Notes: generated by a model from the sequence alone, not told the origin. Counted from the stretch's first letter, positions 51,505 to 61,668 are shown. The stretch: 64,000 bases of DNA from Brenneria alni (GCF_003666245.1 NZ_MJLZ01000015.1:1-64000); one strand, 5' to 3'. Program-made: numbers and translations.

Positions 51505-52436
51505 AAGTGAAGTATTCCTCAGTACGACTGCTTTTCCAGACCGGATTCCTTGCTCTTCTTATGACGGGGTCATTGCACGTTGCTGCTGATGAGCTGATTA
51601 AATGGGAGCGGATACCACTGCAAATTCCGCTGAAAGTGGGGCAAGAACGCGTTGTTTTCGCGGATAAAAATGTTCGCGTCGGATTCCCTCCAGCCCTGAA
51701 TGGCAAGTTGCGTGTGCAATCGTCCGGTGGAGCGGTTTATCTCAAGGCTGACAGCGAATTTCCTCAGACACGGGTGCAATTACAGGATCTGGAAAGCGGC
51801 GAAATTATCCTGCTCGATGTGACTGCGTCACCGAATGGTCCGACAGAGCCTGTTCGGCTGGTGTATAGCGGTGAGGTGACGTCTGTTGATAATAGCGAAG
51901 GTCCAGCCAAATCGTCTGAACGCAGTAGTTCAAGTTCATCATCCTCCTCTTCTGAGGCGAAAAACGATTCAGAAAAACCTAAAACGGCACGCTATAACGC
52001 GCCGCTGCCGGTTGTCCTGACGCGATATGCCGCGCAAACACTCTATGGGCCCCTGCGTGCAGTAGAGCCGGTTGGCGGTATCCATCCTGTTAATCCCCGA
52101 TTACCCGGTAGGATAACGACGTTATATCCCTCTGAACCGCTGGATGTGACCACATTATCTGCCTGGGGCGTTGGGTCTCGTTCTGTCGTAGCCTTGCGGG
52201 TTCGTAATACGTCAAGCCGGAAAATTGTTCTCGATCCTAGAATTCTCCAGGGACAGTTTGTGGCCGCAACTTTCCAGCATCGCTGGGTGGGACCGGTTGG
52301 GACACCAGAAGACACGACAACGTTGTATCTGGTGACGGATGGCAGACCGGAACTGGCGTTTGTCGCTGAGCCCATGGTCTCTGTGGGGACTAAATCAGGT
52401 AAAGTCACCCCAAAAGGGGCGCGCCATGAAAATTAA
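51501..52436 (+). CDS. TIGR03749 (PFL_4704) conjugative transfer protein
   Basis: This 311-residue secreted protein has a signal peptide (FLALLMTGSLHVAADE) and LIKWERIPLQIPLKVGQERVVFADKNVRVGFP. A Ser-rich insert (SSSSSSSSS, residues ~140-150) precedes TARYNAPLPVVLTRYAAQTLYGP and a C-terminal beta domain. It is the likely TraK/VirB9 counterpart that forms the outer ring with the lipoprotein and VirB10-like protein. Confidence 0.92.
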   Translation: MKVKYSSVRLLFQTGFLALLMTGSLHVAADELIKWERIPLQIPLKVGQERVVFADKNVRVGFPPALNGKLRVQSSGGAVYLKADSEFPQTRVQLQDLESGEIILLDVTASPNGPTEPVRLVYSGEVTSVDNSEGPAKSSERSSSSSSSSSSEAKNDSEKPKTARYNAPLPVVLTRYAAQTLYGPLRAVEPVGGIHPVNPRLPGRITTLYPSEPLDVTTLSAWGVGSRSVVALRVRNTSSRKIVLDPRILQGQFVAATFQHRWVGPVGTPEDTTTLYLVTDGRPELAFVAEPMVSVGTKSGKVTPKGARHEN

Positions 52437-53961
52437 GTCCAATACGCTGGTAAAAATCATTGTTCCATCGGTATTGGTTGCCGGCGCGCTTATTGGCGTA
52501 AAGAGCTGCCAGCCTACTTCTACCCAAACGCAAAGTTCAGATGCGGCAGTAACGACACTGGGAATGTCTCCGGACGAGCTCAAGGCCTTAGGCATAGCCG
52601 GTGATACACCTGAAGATACCTTGCGTACGGTGGTCGGTGCGTTAAATCAGGTACGCAGTGATTTGAGCAAACTCAGTCAGCAAAATGAGGAGTTGAAAAA
52701 GCAGAATGACGCTCTGACCCGACGCAGTACCGATGTTTCCGGGCAGGTGAATGACGCGGTTTCGGGCGTTCAGCAGTCTTATGATACGCAGCAAAAGCGT
52801 TTACAGGATGAGCAGTTACGGTTACAGCATAAAATCCAGGAGTTAACGGATAAGCTTGGCAGTACGATAAGCAACCCTGGTGGCCATATTGGCGGCGGTG
52901 GTGGCTACCAGGGGGCCGCCGGACAGGGAGATATCCCGCTTGGCTTAGGGCTGGATGGTATGGGACGTGATGTCGGTGGAGTGACATCACAGGGTGAGGA
53001 TGGCCTGATTTGGGTATCACCGAAAGATCAGAAATCAGCAGACCCCAATAAAACTTCAAGTTCAGGTATGCCTTCGCTCCCTCAGTTTCCAACTTCTTTC
53101 CTGAGCGATAACGAGCTAACTCGCCAGAAAGCAGCTTATGAACAGCAGGTTAAGGGATACTCAAACGAAAAAAATGAGCCGACAGCCGAGCCCGTCTACA
53201 CCTTACCCGAGAATTCCACCCTGATCGGGAGCCGGGCAATGACGGCGCTACTGGGCCGTGTCCCGATTAATGGAACCGTGACCGATCCGTACCCGTTCAA
53301 AATATTAATTGGCAAGGACAACCTGACGGCAAATGGTATCGATTTGCCGGATGTTGAAGGCGCGATTGTGTCAGGTACTGCTAGTGGTGACTGGACGTTG
53401 TCTTGTGTTCGCGGCCAGGTCAACAGTATTACGTTTGTGTTTGCCGACGGCACGGTGCGCACGTTACCACGCGCGGATGCCAATGGTAGCAGTAATGGAA
53501 ATAGCAATGGCAGCGGTCAAGGAACGAGCGGTACTAGTGGCGGTATTGGCTGGATATCTGACGAAGCAGGGATCCCATGTATTGGAGGTGAACGCAAATC
53601 CAACGCATCAACATATCTTCCTACGATTGCACTCCTTGGTGTAGGTACCTCAGCGGGGGAAGTCTTTTCTGCATCTCAGTATACGAGCCAATCAGATGAC
53701 GGAGATATAACCGCTGCGCTAACAGGAGATGCTGGGAAATCCGTGGTTGGTAAAGCCATTGGAGGTGGGTTCAGCGAGGTCACTGAATGGGTGAAACAGC
53801 GTTATGGTCAGACGTTTGATGCGATTTACGTTCCGCCAGGTATGCGATTAGCCGTGCATATTACCAAACAATTAGCAATTGATTATGAAGAGAAAGGCCG
53901 CAAGGTTCGGTACGACTTCACGCTGCCGGCAGACGGTATAAATCAGCGCGGTCTGGATTAA
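52426..53961 (+). CDS. TIGR03752 (PFL_4705) conjugative transfer protein
   Basis: The product has 511 residues from the ATG at 52426, 11 bases inside the previous gene. One membrane helix (LVKIIVPSVLVAGALIGVKSC) is followed by a coiled coil (LSKLSQQNEELKKQNDALTRR to ~residue 150) and a Gly-rich linker. The TraB/VirB10-like beta-barrel domain has GSRAMTALLGRVPINGTVTDPYPFKILIG and a C-terminal VPPGMRLAVHITKQLAIDYE. It spans from inner to outer membrane in the channel. Confidence 0.93.
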   Translation: MKIKSNTLVKIIVPSVLVAGALIGVKSCQPTSTQTQSSDAAVTTLGMSPDELKALGIAGDTPEDTLRTVVGALNQVRSDLSKLSQQNEELKKQNDALTRRSTDVSGQVNDAVSGVQQSYDTQQKRLQDEQLRLQHKIQELTDKLGSTISNPGGHIGGGGGYQGAAGQGDIPLGLGLDGMGRDVGGVTSQGEDGLIWVSPKDQKSADPNKTSSSGMPSLPQFPTSFLSDNELTRQKAAYEQQVKGYSNEKNEPTAEPVYTLPENSTLIGSRAMTALLGRVPINGTVTDPYPFKILIGKDNLTANGIDLPDVEGAIVSGTASGDWTLSCVRGQVNSITFVFADGTVRTLPRADANGSSNGNSNGSGQGTSGTSGGIGWISDEAGIPCIGGERKSNASTYLPTIALLGVGTSAGEVFSASQYTSQSDDGDITAALTGDAGKSVVGKAIGGGFSEVTEWVKQRYGQTFDAIYVPPGMRLAVHITKQLAIDYEEKGRKVRYDFTLPADGINQRGLD

Positions 53962-53971
53962 CGGGGGACAC

Positions 53972-54415
53972 ATGGGAGCAACTGCCGCCTGTTGGGAAAA
54001 TATCTGGACCTTTGGTACCGAACCCGCCGCTGAGCGGTTTCGTGTTGATGTCCACTACCGTCAGTCTGATTCTGAACTGCTGGCGAAAAGCCTTGCTGAA
54101 TCCGCCGAAGCGTCTCTCTACTGGGTAAAAAATGGCTTATATCTTGATGTCGGTAGCTATTGCATCCCGGTACAGGAGTGCTGCTTTGCCGTCAGGCAAT
54201 TGCTGCCGGCGTCACATAACCGTTTTGAACTAGCCTGTTTTCTGGAAAAACAGGCTAATCCTTATTTAATGGCCATTGAACAGGGTAGGTCCAATGACTG
54301 GCATACCCTTTGCCTCTCATTGGGTGAATTGCGTCACCATCCCCAGTTTCAGTCGTTTTCATTGATTGCCGGCCATTTTCATTTATTCCGACGTTCTGGA
54401 GAAAAACATGCCTAA
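53972..54415 (+). CDS. Unassigned transfer-operon protein
   Basis: This 147-residue soluble protein has several Cys and Trp (ACWENIWTFGTEPAAERFRVD, YCIPVQECCFAVRQLLP). It lies between TIGR03752 and the TIGR03751 lipoprotein, overlapping the latter by 8 bases, with GGGGGACAC upstream. I do not know a family name; conserved placement would argue for a transfer role. Confidence 0.75.
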   Translation: MGATAACWENIWTFGTEPAAERFRVDVHYRQSDSELLAKSLAESAEASLYWVKNGLYLDVGSYCIPVQECCFAVRQLLPASHNRFELACFLEKQANPYLMAIEQGRSNDWHTLCLSLGELRHHPQFQSFSLIAGHFHLFRRSGEKHA

Positions 54416-54818
54416 ATGCCAAATTATGGCCACGCTGCTCGTGATTGCGTTGTTGAGCGGATGCTCGACCTCAAAAGAAGAAATGTTACCAGCAGGGGAG
54501 CACTCCATGCTTGAACTGTGGAACGGCGCAGACGGAGAGGGGACGACGCGGCGTTCTGCTCAGGCAAGGGATTCATTACGCCGTCCGTTGAATGCGGAAG
54601 AACGTCAGAACTCCTTACACAACGATCGCAGCTATAGCCGTACCCAGGAAAGTGAAATCAGCCAACAGTTTCCTCGTCTGCCAAACCCGGATATGGTGAT
54701 GTACATTTTCCCGCATCTGGCGGATGGCAATGCGCCCGTTCCCGGTTACAGCACGGTATTTCCTTTCTATAGCCAGACCCAGTACGCGATGCCGGGCGAA
54801 CGTGTGGAGGCGCTGTAA
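54408..54818 (+). CDS. TIGR03751 conjugative transfer lipoprotein
   Basis: The product has 136 residues from the ATG at 54408. Lipobox ALLSGCSTS puts the lipidated Cys near residue 19. The rest is largely polar, with FPRLPNPDMVMYIFPHLADGNAPVPGYSTVFPFY near the C-terminus, the family's mark. It is the likely TraV/VirB7 counterpart in the outer-membrane ring. The stop overlaps the ATPase ATG. Confidence 0.93.
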   Translation: MPKCQIMATLLVIALLSGCSTSKEEMLPAGEHSMLELWNGADGEGTTRRSAQARDSLRRPLNAEERQNSLHNDRSYSRTQESEISQQFPRLPNPDMVMYIFPHLADGNAPVPGYSTVFPFYSQTQYAMPGERVEAL

Positions 54819-57673
54819 TGTTCTCGTTATTTGATAAAAAGCGGCTATCACGCACCGCAAAACCATATACCTCTGATGAGATTAACGGAATTCCTGTTAG
54901 TGAAGATATCCCGCTTCATATTGCCGGACGAGAAGCGCTGCGACGCCCTGGGAAGATGACGGTTCAGGATGAGGTTAAGCTGAATCATGCCAATCCTTCA
55001 ATCATCGATTACCTGCCGTGGGCTGAATTCTTAGATAACGATAAATGCTTGCTGCTGGATGACGGCGTATCTGTTGGTGCCGTATTTGAAGTCGCTCCTG
55101 TTGCGACAGAGGGACGAACGGAGGAGAGGCTTGAGCAAATTCGCGATACGGTTGAGGATGCCTTACAGGATAGTTTTGATGAAAATGATGAGAATCCGTG
55201 GGTCGTGCAGTGCTTTTGCCAAGATGAAAATAATGTTGATACACATATCGACTGCCTGCGGAACTATGTCAAACCGCATGCGCAAGGCTCGCAGTTTACT
55301 GAAGCCTGGCTGAAGGAAACGGAACGCCACTTACGGAGTATTGCTCGCTCGGAAGGTTTGTTTACCGATACAAAGATTACGGGCCAGCTCTGGCGTGGGC
55401 AACAGCGGCGTACGCGAATGGTGGTATACCGTTGGATTGGTAAAAACAATCGAGACCCGATGGCGCCGATCGCAATGCTAAATCAGGTCTGTGAACGGGT
55501 GACAAGCGCTTTAACTGGCGCCGGCATAATCTGTGCCCGACAGAATGGCCATCAGGTTCATGACTGGTTGCTTCGTCATTTTAACCCCTCGCCGGAGTGG
55601 GTAGATAAAAACACTCTATATCGTAAGGCAGGCTATTTTGATCGACGGGATACGCCCGATGGGGTGATGCCGGTTTTGAACGATTTCACGGAGACTCTGT
55701 GGTTCAACCCACCGAGATCGGATGTGGAGAACGGCGTATGGTGGTTCGACAATCAGGCTCACTGTGCATTACCGGTTGAAAAATTGCGGCGACCACCGGA
55801 GCCGGGGACGATTACCGGTGAGAAAAACAGGGGTGAGAAGATCAATGCATTAATGGATCTCTTTCCTGAAGGTACTACGGTTTGTATGACGATAGTGGCT
55901 CAACCTCAGGATAAGTTAGAGGCTGATTTTACCCGGCTCGCCAAGAACGCTGTCGGCGAAAATACCGAGTCTGGGCGTGTTCGTCAGGATGTCAAAACCG
56001 TCAAAGAATACTTGGGGAGGCGGCATAAGCTGTACCGCGCCGGGCTGACGTTTTTGTTACGGGCCGATGATGTGGAAACGCTCAACCACAAGCGCGTTGA
56101 GCTGACTACGGTGCTGTTAGGCGCGGGGTTGCAGCCGATACGACCGGAGTATGACGTTGCGCCACTGAACACCTATTTGCGCGCACTTCCCATGTGTTTT
56201 AACCCGGAGACAGATAAGAAACACTGGTATACCCGTCTCACGTGGGTACAGCATCTGGCTGGTTTATTGCCTGTGACGGGCCGAGAAACCGGTACAGGTA
56301 ATCCAGGGATCAGCTTTTTCAACCGCGGTGGTGACGTATTGTCATTCGACCCGCTGAATAAGGTCGATCGTAGCCAAAACGCGCACAAACTGATATTCGG
56401 CCCGACCGGAGCCGGGAAGTCGGCAACGCTTTGCGCGATGTTGTCGCAGGTTATGGCTATTCACCGCCCAAGATTGTTCATTGCTGAAGCCGGCAATTCA
56501 TTTGGGCTGTTGGCCGATTACTTTGAAAGCCTGGGTCTTACGGTGAATAAAGTCAGTATTAAACCGGGTAATGGATTAAGTCTGCCGTTGTTTGGTGACG
56601 CCTACCAGTTGTTGAGTGGTGATGTTCCTCTGGCCATTGACGCTGATGCACTGCCTGAGATTGATGCAGATAGTGAAGAACAAGATGATAATCAGCAAGA
56701 TAAGAAGGAAAAGAAAGAAAAACGAGACATTTTGGGGGAGATGGAGATTTCAGCCCGCATGATGATTACCGGCGGGGATGCGAAAGAAGAAGCAGATCTG
56801 AAACGTGCTGACCGGGCGATGATCCGTGAGGCCTTAATTATGGCCGCTAAAACAGCTTATGCGGCTTCCGAACAAATGCTGCCTTCTCATTTGCAACGCG
56901 CATTACTCAATATTTCCATGGATGCCGAACGCAATGAGCAGCGACGGATGAAAGCCGCAGAGATGGCCGAATCGTTAAGCATGTTCACACAGGAAGGGAG
57001 TTTTGAAGCGGAGCTGTTTAACCGTAAAGGACAGCTCTGGCCAGAAGCCGACGTCACGTTGATTGACCTGGGCTATTTCGCACGTGAGGGCTATGAGGCG
57101 CAAATGGCGCTAACCATGGTATCGCTGACGAACACCATCAACAATATTGCTGAACGAGATCAATATAAGAAGCGGGATATTGTCTTTGCTGTTGATGAAG
57201 CACACATTGCGACGGTGAATCCGTTGCTGGCGCCATATATGACCAAAATCGTCAAAATGTGGCGAAAACTGGGCGCCTGGCTCTGGCTGGCGACGCAGAA
57301 CCTGGAAGACTTTCCTGATGCGGCTGGCAAAATGCTCAATATGGCTGAATGGTGGCTATGCCTGGTGATGCCGAAAAAAGAAGTTGATGATATCAGCCGC
57401 TTTAAATCTCTGACGGACGAGCAGAAATCTGTGCTGATGTCGGCCAGTAAACTGGATAAATGCTACACCGAGGGAGTCGTGTTGTCGAAGAACGTCCAGG
57501 CGTTATTCCGTGCCGTTCCCCCCAGTTTGTATCTGGCGCTCGGGATGACGGAAAAAGAAGAAAAGGTGGAGCGACGTCGTTTGATTAAAGAACATCATTG
57601 TTCAGAGCTGGAAGCGGCAATGCGGGTCGCCAAAGCATTGGATAAAGCCCGTGGTTTGGCTGAGGAGAAATAA
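54818..57673 (+). CDS. Conjugative transfer ATPase, VirB4/TraC-like (TIGR03744)
   Basis: This 951-residue ATPase has an N-terminal domain (LPWAEFLDNDKCLLLDDGVSVGAVFEV) like TraC/VirB4 and Walker A IFGPTGAGKSATL near residue 530. A charged insert (residues ~610-640, DSEEQDDNQQDKKEKKEKRD) is followed by Walker B DIVFAVDEAHIA (~790) and LATQNLEDFPDAAGKML. It energises assembly of the mating pilus/channel. Length and order match the ICE family. Confidence 0.95.
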   Translation: MFSLFDKKRLSRTAKPYTSDEINGIPVSEDIPLHIAGREALRRPGKMTVQDEVKLNHANPSIIDYLPWAEFLDNDKCLLLDDGVSVGAVFEVAPVATEGRTEERLEQIRDTVEDALQDSFDENDENPWVVQCFCQDENNVDTHIDCLRNYVKPHAQGSQFTEAWLKETERHLRSIARSEGLFTDTKITGQLWRGQQRRTRMVVYRWIGKNNRDPMAPIAMLNQVCERVTSALTGAGIICARQNGHQVHDWLLRHFNPSPEWVDKNTLYRKAGYFDRRDTPDGVMPVLNDFTETLWFNPPRSDVENGVWWFDNQAHCALPVEKLRRPPEPGTITGEKNRGEKINALMDLFPEGTTVCMTIVAQPQDKLEADFTRLAKNAVGENTESGRVRQDVKTVKEYLGRRHKLYRAGLTFLLRADDVETLNHKRVELTTVLLGAGLQPIRPEYDVAPLNTYLRALPMCFNPETDKKHWYTRLTWVQHLAGLLPVTGRETGTGNPGISFFNRGGDVLSFDPLNKVDRSQNAHKLIFGPTGAGKSATLCAMLSQVMAIHRPRLFIAEAGNSFGLLADYFESLGLTVNKVSIKPGNGLSLPLFGDAYQLLSGDVPLAIDADALPEIDADSEEQDDNQQDKKEKKEKRDILGEMEISARMMITGGDAKEEADLKRADRAMIREALIMAAKTAYAASEQMLPSHLQRALLNISMDAERNEQRRMKAAEMAESLSMFTQEGSFEAELFNRKGQLWPEADVTLIDLGYFAREGYEAQMALTMVSLTNTINNIAERDQYKKRDIVFAVDEAHIATVNPLLAPYMTKIVKMWRKLGAWLWLATQNLEDFPDAAGKMLNMAEWWLCLVMPKKEVDDISRFKSLTDEQKSVLMSASKLDKCYTEGVVLSKNVQALFRAVPPSLYLALGMTEKEEKVERRRLIKEHHCSELEAAMRVAKALDKARGLAEEK

Positions 57674-57678
57674 TCAGC

Positions 57679-58218
57679 ATGATGACATTGAAATACCCTA
57701 CGCCGATCGTCCAGACGGAGAGCGGCCATTTTCCGATGCTTTTTAGTTTGTACCCGCAAGGTGAGGCTGGGATTTCGCTTCAAAACGACAACGCATTGCA
57801 GCAGTTACGTGATGCCATTCGTCAACGCTTACCTTGGCAGTGTAATGTAACCTGTCATCCTCATCGCATTGGCAATCGCGGTGCCGTCGCGCTGCATTTT
57901 GAAGAGGAGCAAGGTGTTGGTCCCTGTGTCGATATCCTGATCTCAGTTGCCGGCACAACGAGCTGGCCAGGGCCGACAGATTACGATCATCCCCGTTGGT
58001 ATATTTCTGTTCCGGATGCCGTGGATGTTGTGTATCTGGTGTTGTATCTGAAAGAGATGACGGCCGGTGGCATTGATAGCATCAGTGCTGACGCCTTACG
58101 CTTGCAGGATGAGTCAAATCAACACCAGCGAGATTCTTTTGCCACGGCAGAAAGGCTACGCTATAAACTGATCACACTCAAAGAAGCCTCCTCAGTGACA
58201 GGCAAGACTGAATCATAA
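57679..58218 (+). CDS. Unassigned ICE protein after the transfer ATPase
   Basis: This 179-residue soluble protein starts MMTLKYPTPIVQTESGHFPMLF, followed by RLPWQCNVTCHPHRIGNRG and a Trp-rich middle (TTSWPGPTDYDHPRWYISVPDA). It is 5 bases from the ATPase stop, so co-transcribed. No domain is recognised. It ends the transfer block before the right-hand cargo region. Confidence 0.72.
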   Translation: MMTLKYPTPIVQTESGHFPMLFSLYPQGEAGISLQNDNALQQLRDAIRQRLPWQCNVTCHPHRIGNRGAVALHFEEEQGVGPCVDILISVAGTTSWPGPTDYDHPRWYISVPDAVDVVYLVLYLKEMTAGGIDSISADALRLQDESNQHQRDSFATAERLRYKLITLKEASSVTGKTES

Positions 58219-58350
58219 ATATGACTGAATGGAACCCCAGACTATGGACTGATTTGGGGTTTTAATTATAAATTTTTCAAACAGAGTTGTTTCTTCTCTC
58301 CTGTCACGGGGTATCGAGAATAATTGTTCACCTTAAAGGAGAACAAACGC

Positions 58351-60726
58351 ATGCGATATCCTTTCGAACTCGATCCCCAGATTATTCACCACATCATATA
58401 CAGTCAGGCTGGCTCTATCGGGAAGGCGCTCATTGAATTGTTAATGAACAGTGTGGATGCTCAAGCTGCCTCAATAGCGTTAATCGTGTCCCAGGCCGGT
58501 TTTTCATGTACTGATGATGGACATGGATTTGCCTCCCGGGACGATGTGGTTAACTATTTCGGTCGTTTAGGTACGCCGCATATGGAAGGTGATGCAACCT
58601 ATGGCCGTTTCCGTTTAGGGCGAGGGCAGATTATGGCCCACGCCAAAACACAGTGGCGTTCGCAGGCCTGGCAAATGCGAGTTGATACGCGGGTAATGGG
58701 GTATCACTATGATCTTGATAATCTGGATGAGGTTCTGCCTGGCTGTCAGATCACCGGCGAGTGGTATGAACCATTAAGTGAGGCCGAGTTGATGTCTGCC
58801 GTTCAGGAGATCCGCGACCTGGTACGATATACACCCGTAAGGGTTGAACTCAATGGGCGATTGATCACTCGAAATCCGGCAGTAGAGAAATGGGATGCTG
58901 AAGATGATTTCGCCTGGTATCGCGTACGTGAAGACGGGGCCGTATCTATTTATAACCAAGGTGTACTGGTTCGCCACGATCCTGGGCATATGTGGGGCGT
59001 TGGCGGTCTTATCGTCAGTAAGCGAGCTATCGGGCTGAATGTTTCCCGCACTGAAATCCTCCGCAAAACCTGTCCGGTATGGCAAAGCATCGCTAAACGC
59101 TTTGGTGAGTTGGCCACCGCGCTGGCGAATCAGCTTGGTCACTACCGTAAGACGGAGTCCCGTAGAGAGAACGCGGCGCGTTCACTGATGGCAGGAGATA
59201 GCTCGTTGGTCACATTGTATCGGAATGAAGAGGTCATTACGTTATTGCCAGGGAAAAAGCATGTCACACTGGTCGATTTTCTGAACAAATGCCGGCGGCA
59301 GCGACCTGGAGGATATGAAGGGTGTTTCACCATCGCCCGTAGCGCTAATGTTCCTCGCGGGGAGTTGCTGGCCGGCGCCGATATTGTGGTTGTGGTGCAT
59401 CCTGTGACACTGACTCGCTTCGGTTGTTACAGTAACGATGAATTTATTGAGTGCTTGGCTCAGATTCATAATAACTTACGCCAGCACGATCAGAGCGAAC
59501 GGGGTATTTGGTATGCGACTCGATCGTTTGAACCTGCAATCATCGATTTCAAAACATTGAGCGATGCTTTTGTCGAACGTACTCAATTGGTCAGAGAAAA
59601 GGATTCGCTTGATGCGGAAACCCTACGTGCCTGGTGCGCGTTACGTTGGTGTCTCTGTCAGTATGCCCGCCGTTGCACCGGCGGCAGAAGCGGCAGGGCT
59701 AATTACACTCGGGGAGGAAAAATATTTCACATTCTGTTAGGGGAGTCGACGTCAGCTGATGCCTGGACGGATGGTAAAAGCTATATCGCCTATAACATTG
59801 ACATTATTCGGCGCCTGAGGACCGATCCATTACGCAGCGCAAGCTACCTCTTCACATTAACTGAACATGAGATTGCTCATGAAGGTGACAGTTTGGACTG
59901 CGGCCATGATGAAGCGTTCTATCAACGTTTCCACGATATCAGTATCCGTATGGCGGAAGAGCGTCAGCGGTATATGCATGTCTTTCTGATGAAATACACC
60001 ACCAGTATGGAAAGTGCAGGCAAAAAAGCTGCGGGTAAAGCTTGGCAAGAGCGCTTTATTGTTGATCGTGTTGGCAGCGGCCGTGAGAAAAGGGGGTTAC
60101 CCCGGCTCATTGATGAAACCCAAATAAGTAAGGATATCAATGCAGCTATCCCGGCTGAGCCATCATCATTTATACGGTTGGTTAATCTTCAACTGAGGCA
60201 ACATGGTGACTTCAAGCCTGAACCTGACTGGAATGAGGTTATGCTTGAGGGAATTGTTTCTGAAGTTAGTCAATCCCAGCAAAAATTTGAAGATGGATGC
60301 GAGTGGCTTGATTGGGCGCTAGGGACTTCAGAGGAAAAGGGCAGTATTGATGATCGTGAATACCAAGAATTTTTGGATCAGGTCAATCATGATGCTCATA
60401 TGCAGGAACAGATAGAAAGAGAGAGAATGTTGTCCATCTTGGGTATTGGCTCCGAAGCTCTGACAGAGCATATTTTTTACTTTTTGTATTATGAAACATC
60501 GGATGATGATGATTTGCGGGCAGCATGGCAAGAAAAGCGTTGGGAGCGTGTTGATGATGAACCGACGTTACCTGTACCTGAGCATTGGAAACCTTATATG
60601 AATCCCGGAGAAACACGCTGGATGATCGAAAGAAACGCGGCTGCGGCAGGGTTCTCTGGATGGGAGGGCGAACTTGGTTACTTGCGTTGGCGTACTGAGC
60701 AAGAGCAAAGGCCGCTGACGACATAA
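58351..60726 (+). CDS. GHKL ATPase fused to a protease-like HExxH domain
   Basis: The product has 791 residues from the ATG at 58351, behind AAAGGAGAA. The N-terminus is a GHKL (Hsp90/MutL/histidine-kinase) ATP-binding fold: KALIELLMNSVDAQAAS (N box, ~25-40), CTDDGHGFAS (G1, ~54), YGRFRLGRGQIMAHAKTQ (~90). The middle domain (VELNGRLITRNP, LNVSRTEIL) resembles the transducer part of Hsp90/MutL proteins. At ~505-525, LTEHEIAHEGDSLDCGHDEAFY has the HExxH zinc-protease signature followed by a further His-Asp-Glu. The C-terminal ~200 residues are acidic. It is found as an ATP-binding protein in related ICEs; function unknown. Confidence 0.82.
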   Translation: MRYPFELDPQIIHHIIYSQAGSIGKALIELLMNSVDAQAASIALIVSQAGFSCTDDGHGFASRDDVVNYFGRLGTPHMEGDATYGRFRLGRGQIMAHAKTQWRSQAWQMRVDTRVMGYHYDLDNLDEVLPGCQITGEWYEPLSEAELMSAVQEIRDLVRYTPVRVELNGRLITRNPAVEKWDAEDDFAWYRVREDGAVSIYNQGVLVRHDPGHMWGVGGLIVSKRAIGLNVSRTEILRKTCPVWQSIAKRFGELATALANQLGHYRKTESRRENAARSLMAGDSSLVTLYRNEEVITLLPGKKHVTLVDFLNKCRRQRPGGYEGCFTIARSANVPRGELLAGADIVVVVHPVTLTRFGCYSNDEFIECLAQIHNNLRQHDQSERGIWYATRSFEPAIIDFKTLSDAFVERTQLVREKDSLDAETLRAWCALRWCLCQYARRCTGGRSGRANYTRGGKIFHILLGESTSADAWTDGKSYIAYNIDIIRRLRTDPLRSASYLFTLTEHEIAHEGDSLDCGHDEAFYQRFHDISIRMAEERQRYMHVFLMKYTTSMESAGKKAAGKAWQERFIVDRVGSGREKRGLPRLIDETQISKDINAAIPAEPSSFIRLVNLQLRQHGDFKPEPDWNEVMLEGIVSEVSQSQQKFEDGCEWLDWALGTSEEKGSIDDREYQEFLDQVNHDAHMQEQIERERMLSILGIGSEALTEHIFYFLYYETSDDDDLRAAWQEKRWERVDDEPTLPVPEHWKPYMNPGETRWMIERNAAAAGFSGWEGELGYLRWRTEQEQRPLTT

Positions 60727-60857
60727 AATTTTCACTGTTCTAGGTCGCGTAAATCCAGACAGGAGATAGGGAGGTTTCTTTTTTTGTAATTTATTATTGT
60801 AATTACGCTCAAATGAGCGTAATATCTTATTATCGAAACGTGACTGAGGAATTGGAA

Positions 60858-61133
60858 ATGGCCATCATAACTATTGAGCATAAAGGTAACGTTCTTGAAC
60901 TCGTTGATGATATCAATGAATACGGAGTTGCTTACTATGTAAAATTAGAAAAATCCGTTGTTGCAGCAAATGGAAAGACGGTCTCTTCCGTTGGTTATAA
61001 CGGCGATGTTATGGCTGTTTTTAATAGAACGGATTCAGAAGATGTTATCAAAAAGAACATGCTTTCTTCCTATGAAAATTTGTTTATTTCTACCCTCTGG
61101 GTTGAGCCTGAATTTAATGACGACGACGAATGA
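60858..61133 (+). CDS. Small unassigned acidic protein
   Basis: The product has 91 residues from the ATG at 60858 (TGAGGA upstream); an earlier ATG at 60813 adds 15. It starts MAIITIEHKGNVLELVDDINEYG and continues YYVKLEKSVVAANGKTV, predicted mostly beta. No domain is recognised. It starts the small-gene run leading into the helicase/methyltransferase module. Confidence 0.6.
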   Translation: MAIITIEHKGNVLELVDDINEYGVAYYVKLEKSVVAANGKTVSSVGYNGDVMAVFNRTDSEDVIKKNMLSSYENLFISTLWVEPEFNDDDE

Positions 61134-61158
61134 TAGAGACCCATAAGAAGGGATGACT

Positions 61159-61668
61159 ATGGCGACCAACAGAAACTGGCAGTTCTGGCATGACGAAATC
61201 GCGGATATGCCAACGTTTGACGATGCGGGCCGTTACTGGTACGACGCAGAGACAGGTTTACGCTATGACTCAAAGACGTACTATCTGCCGACGCCTGCAA
61301 AACGCCCCCCAAAAAAACACTCCCAGAAAACGCTGGATGCCCGCAACGTGGCAAAGTTTTTCGGTGGCCGAGCGCTGAGCGGCACCGCAAAACAGGTCAA
61401 ATGGGCTGAGGTAATCCGTGCAGAAAAAATCCAGCAATTGACCGAGTCGCAAGCACTCATCTGCTGTGACCCGAACGGACTGATGAAAAATGCCGGGTTC
61501 TGGATCGATAACCGTGAACGCTCAGCAAAGGACATCGGAGAATTCGCCGAGCGATACAAGCAACTGATAGCTGACTATCAAACTGCAAAGGCAGCGGTTA
61601 ATGCTGACCATGTTGCTGCGATTGCAGCGGAATACAACGCCCTGACGGCTCTATGGGGTTTTAAATGA
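61159..61668 (+). CDS. Unassigned protein coupled to the helicase
   Basis: The product has 169 residues. The ATG at 61159 is chosen because AAGAAGGG lies 6 bases upstream of it; the ATG at 61153 would be too close. The N-terminal part is rich in aromatics (NRNWQFWHDEIADMPTFDDAGRYWYDAETG), with a basic middle and a helical C-terminus. It overlaps the helicase by 4 bases, so the two probably work together. No family is recognised. Confidence 0.68.
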   Translation: MATNRNWQFWHDEIADMPTFDDAGRYWYDAETGLRYDSKTYYLPTPAKRPPKKHSQKTLDARNVAKFFGGRALSGTAKQVKWAEVIRAEKIQQLTESQALICCDPNGLMKNAGFWIDNRERSAKDIGEFAERYKQLIADYQTAKAAVNADHVAAIAAEYNALTALWGFK

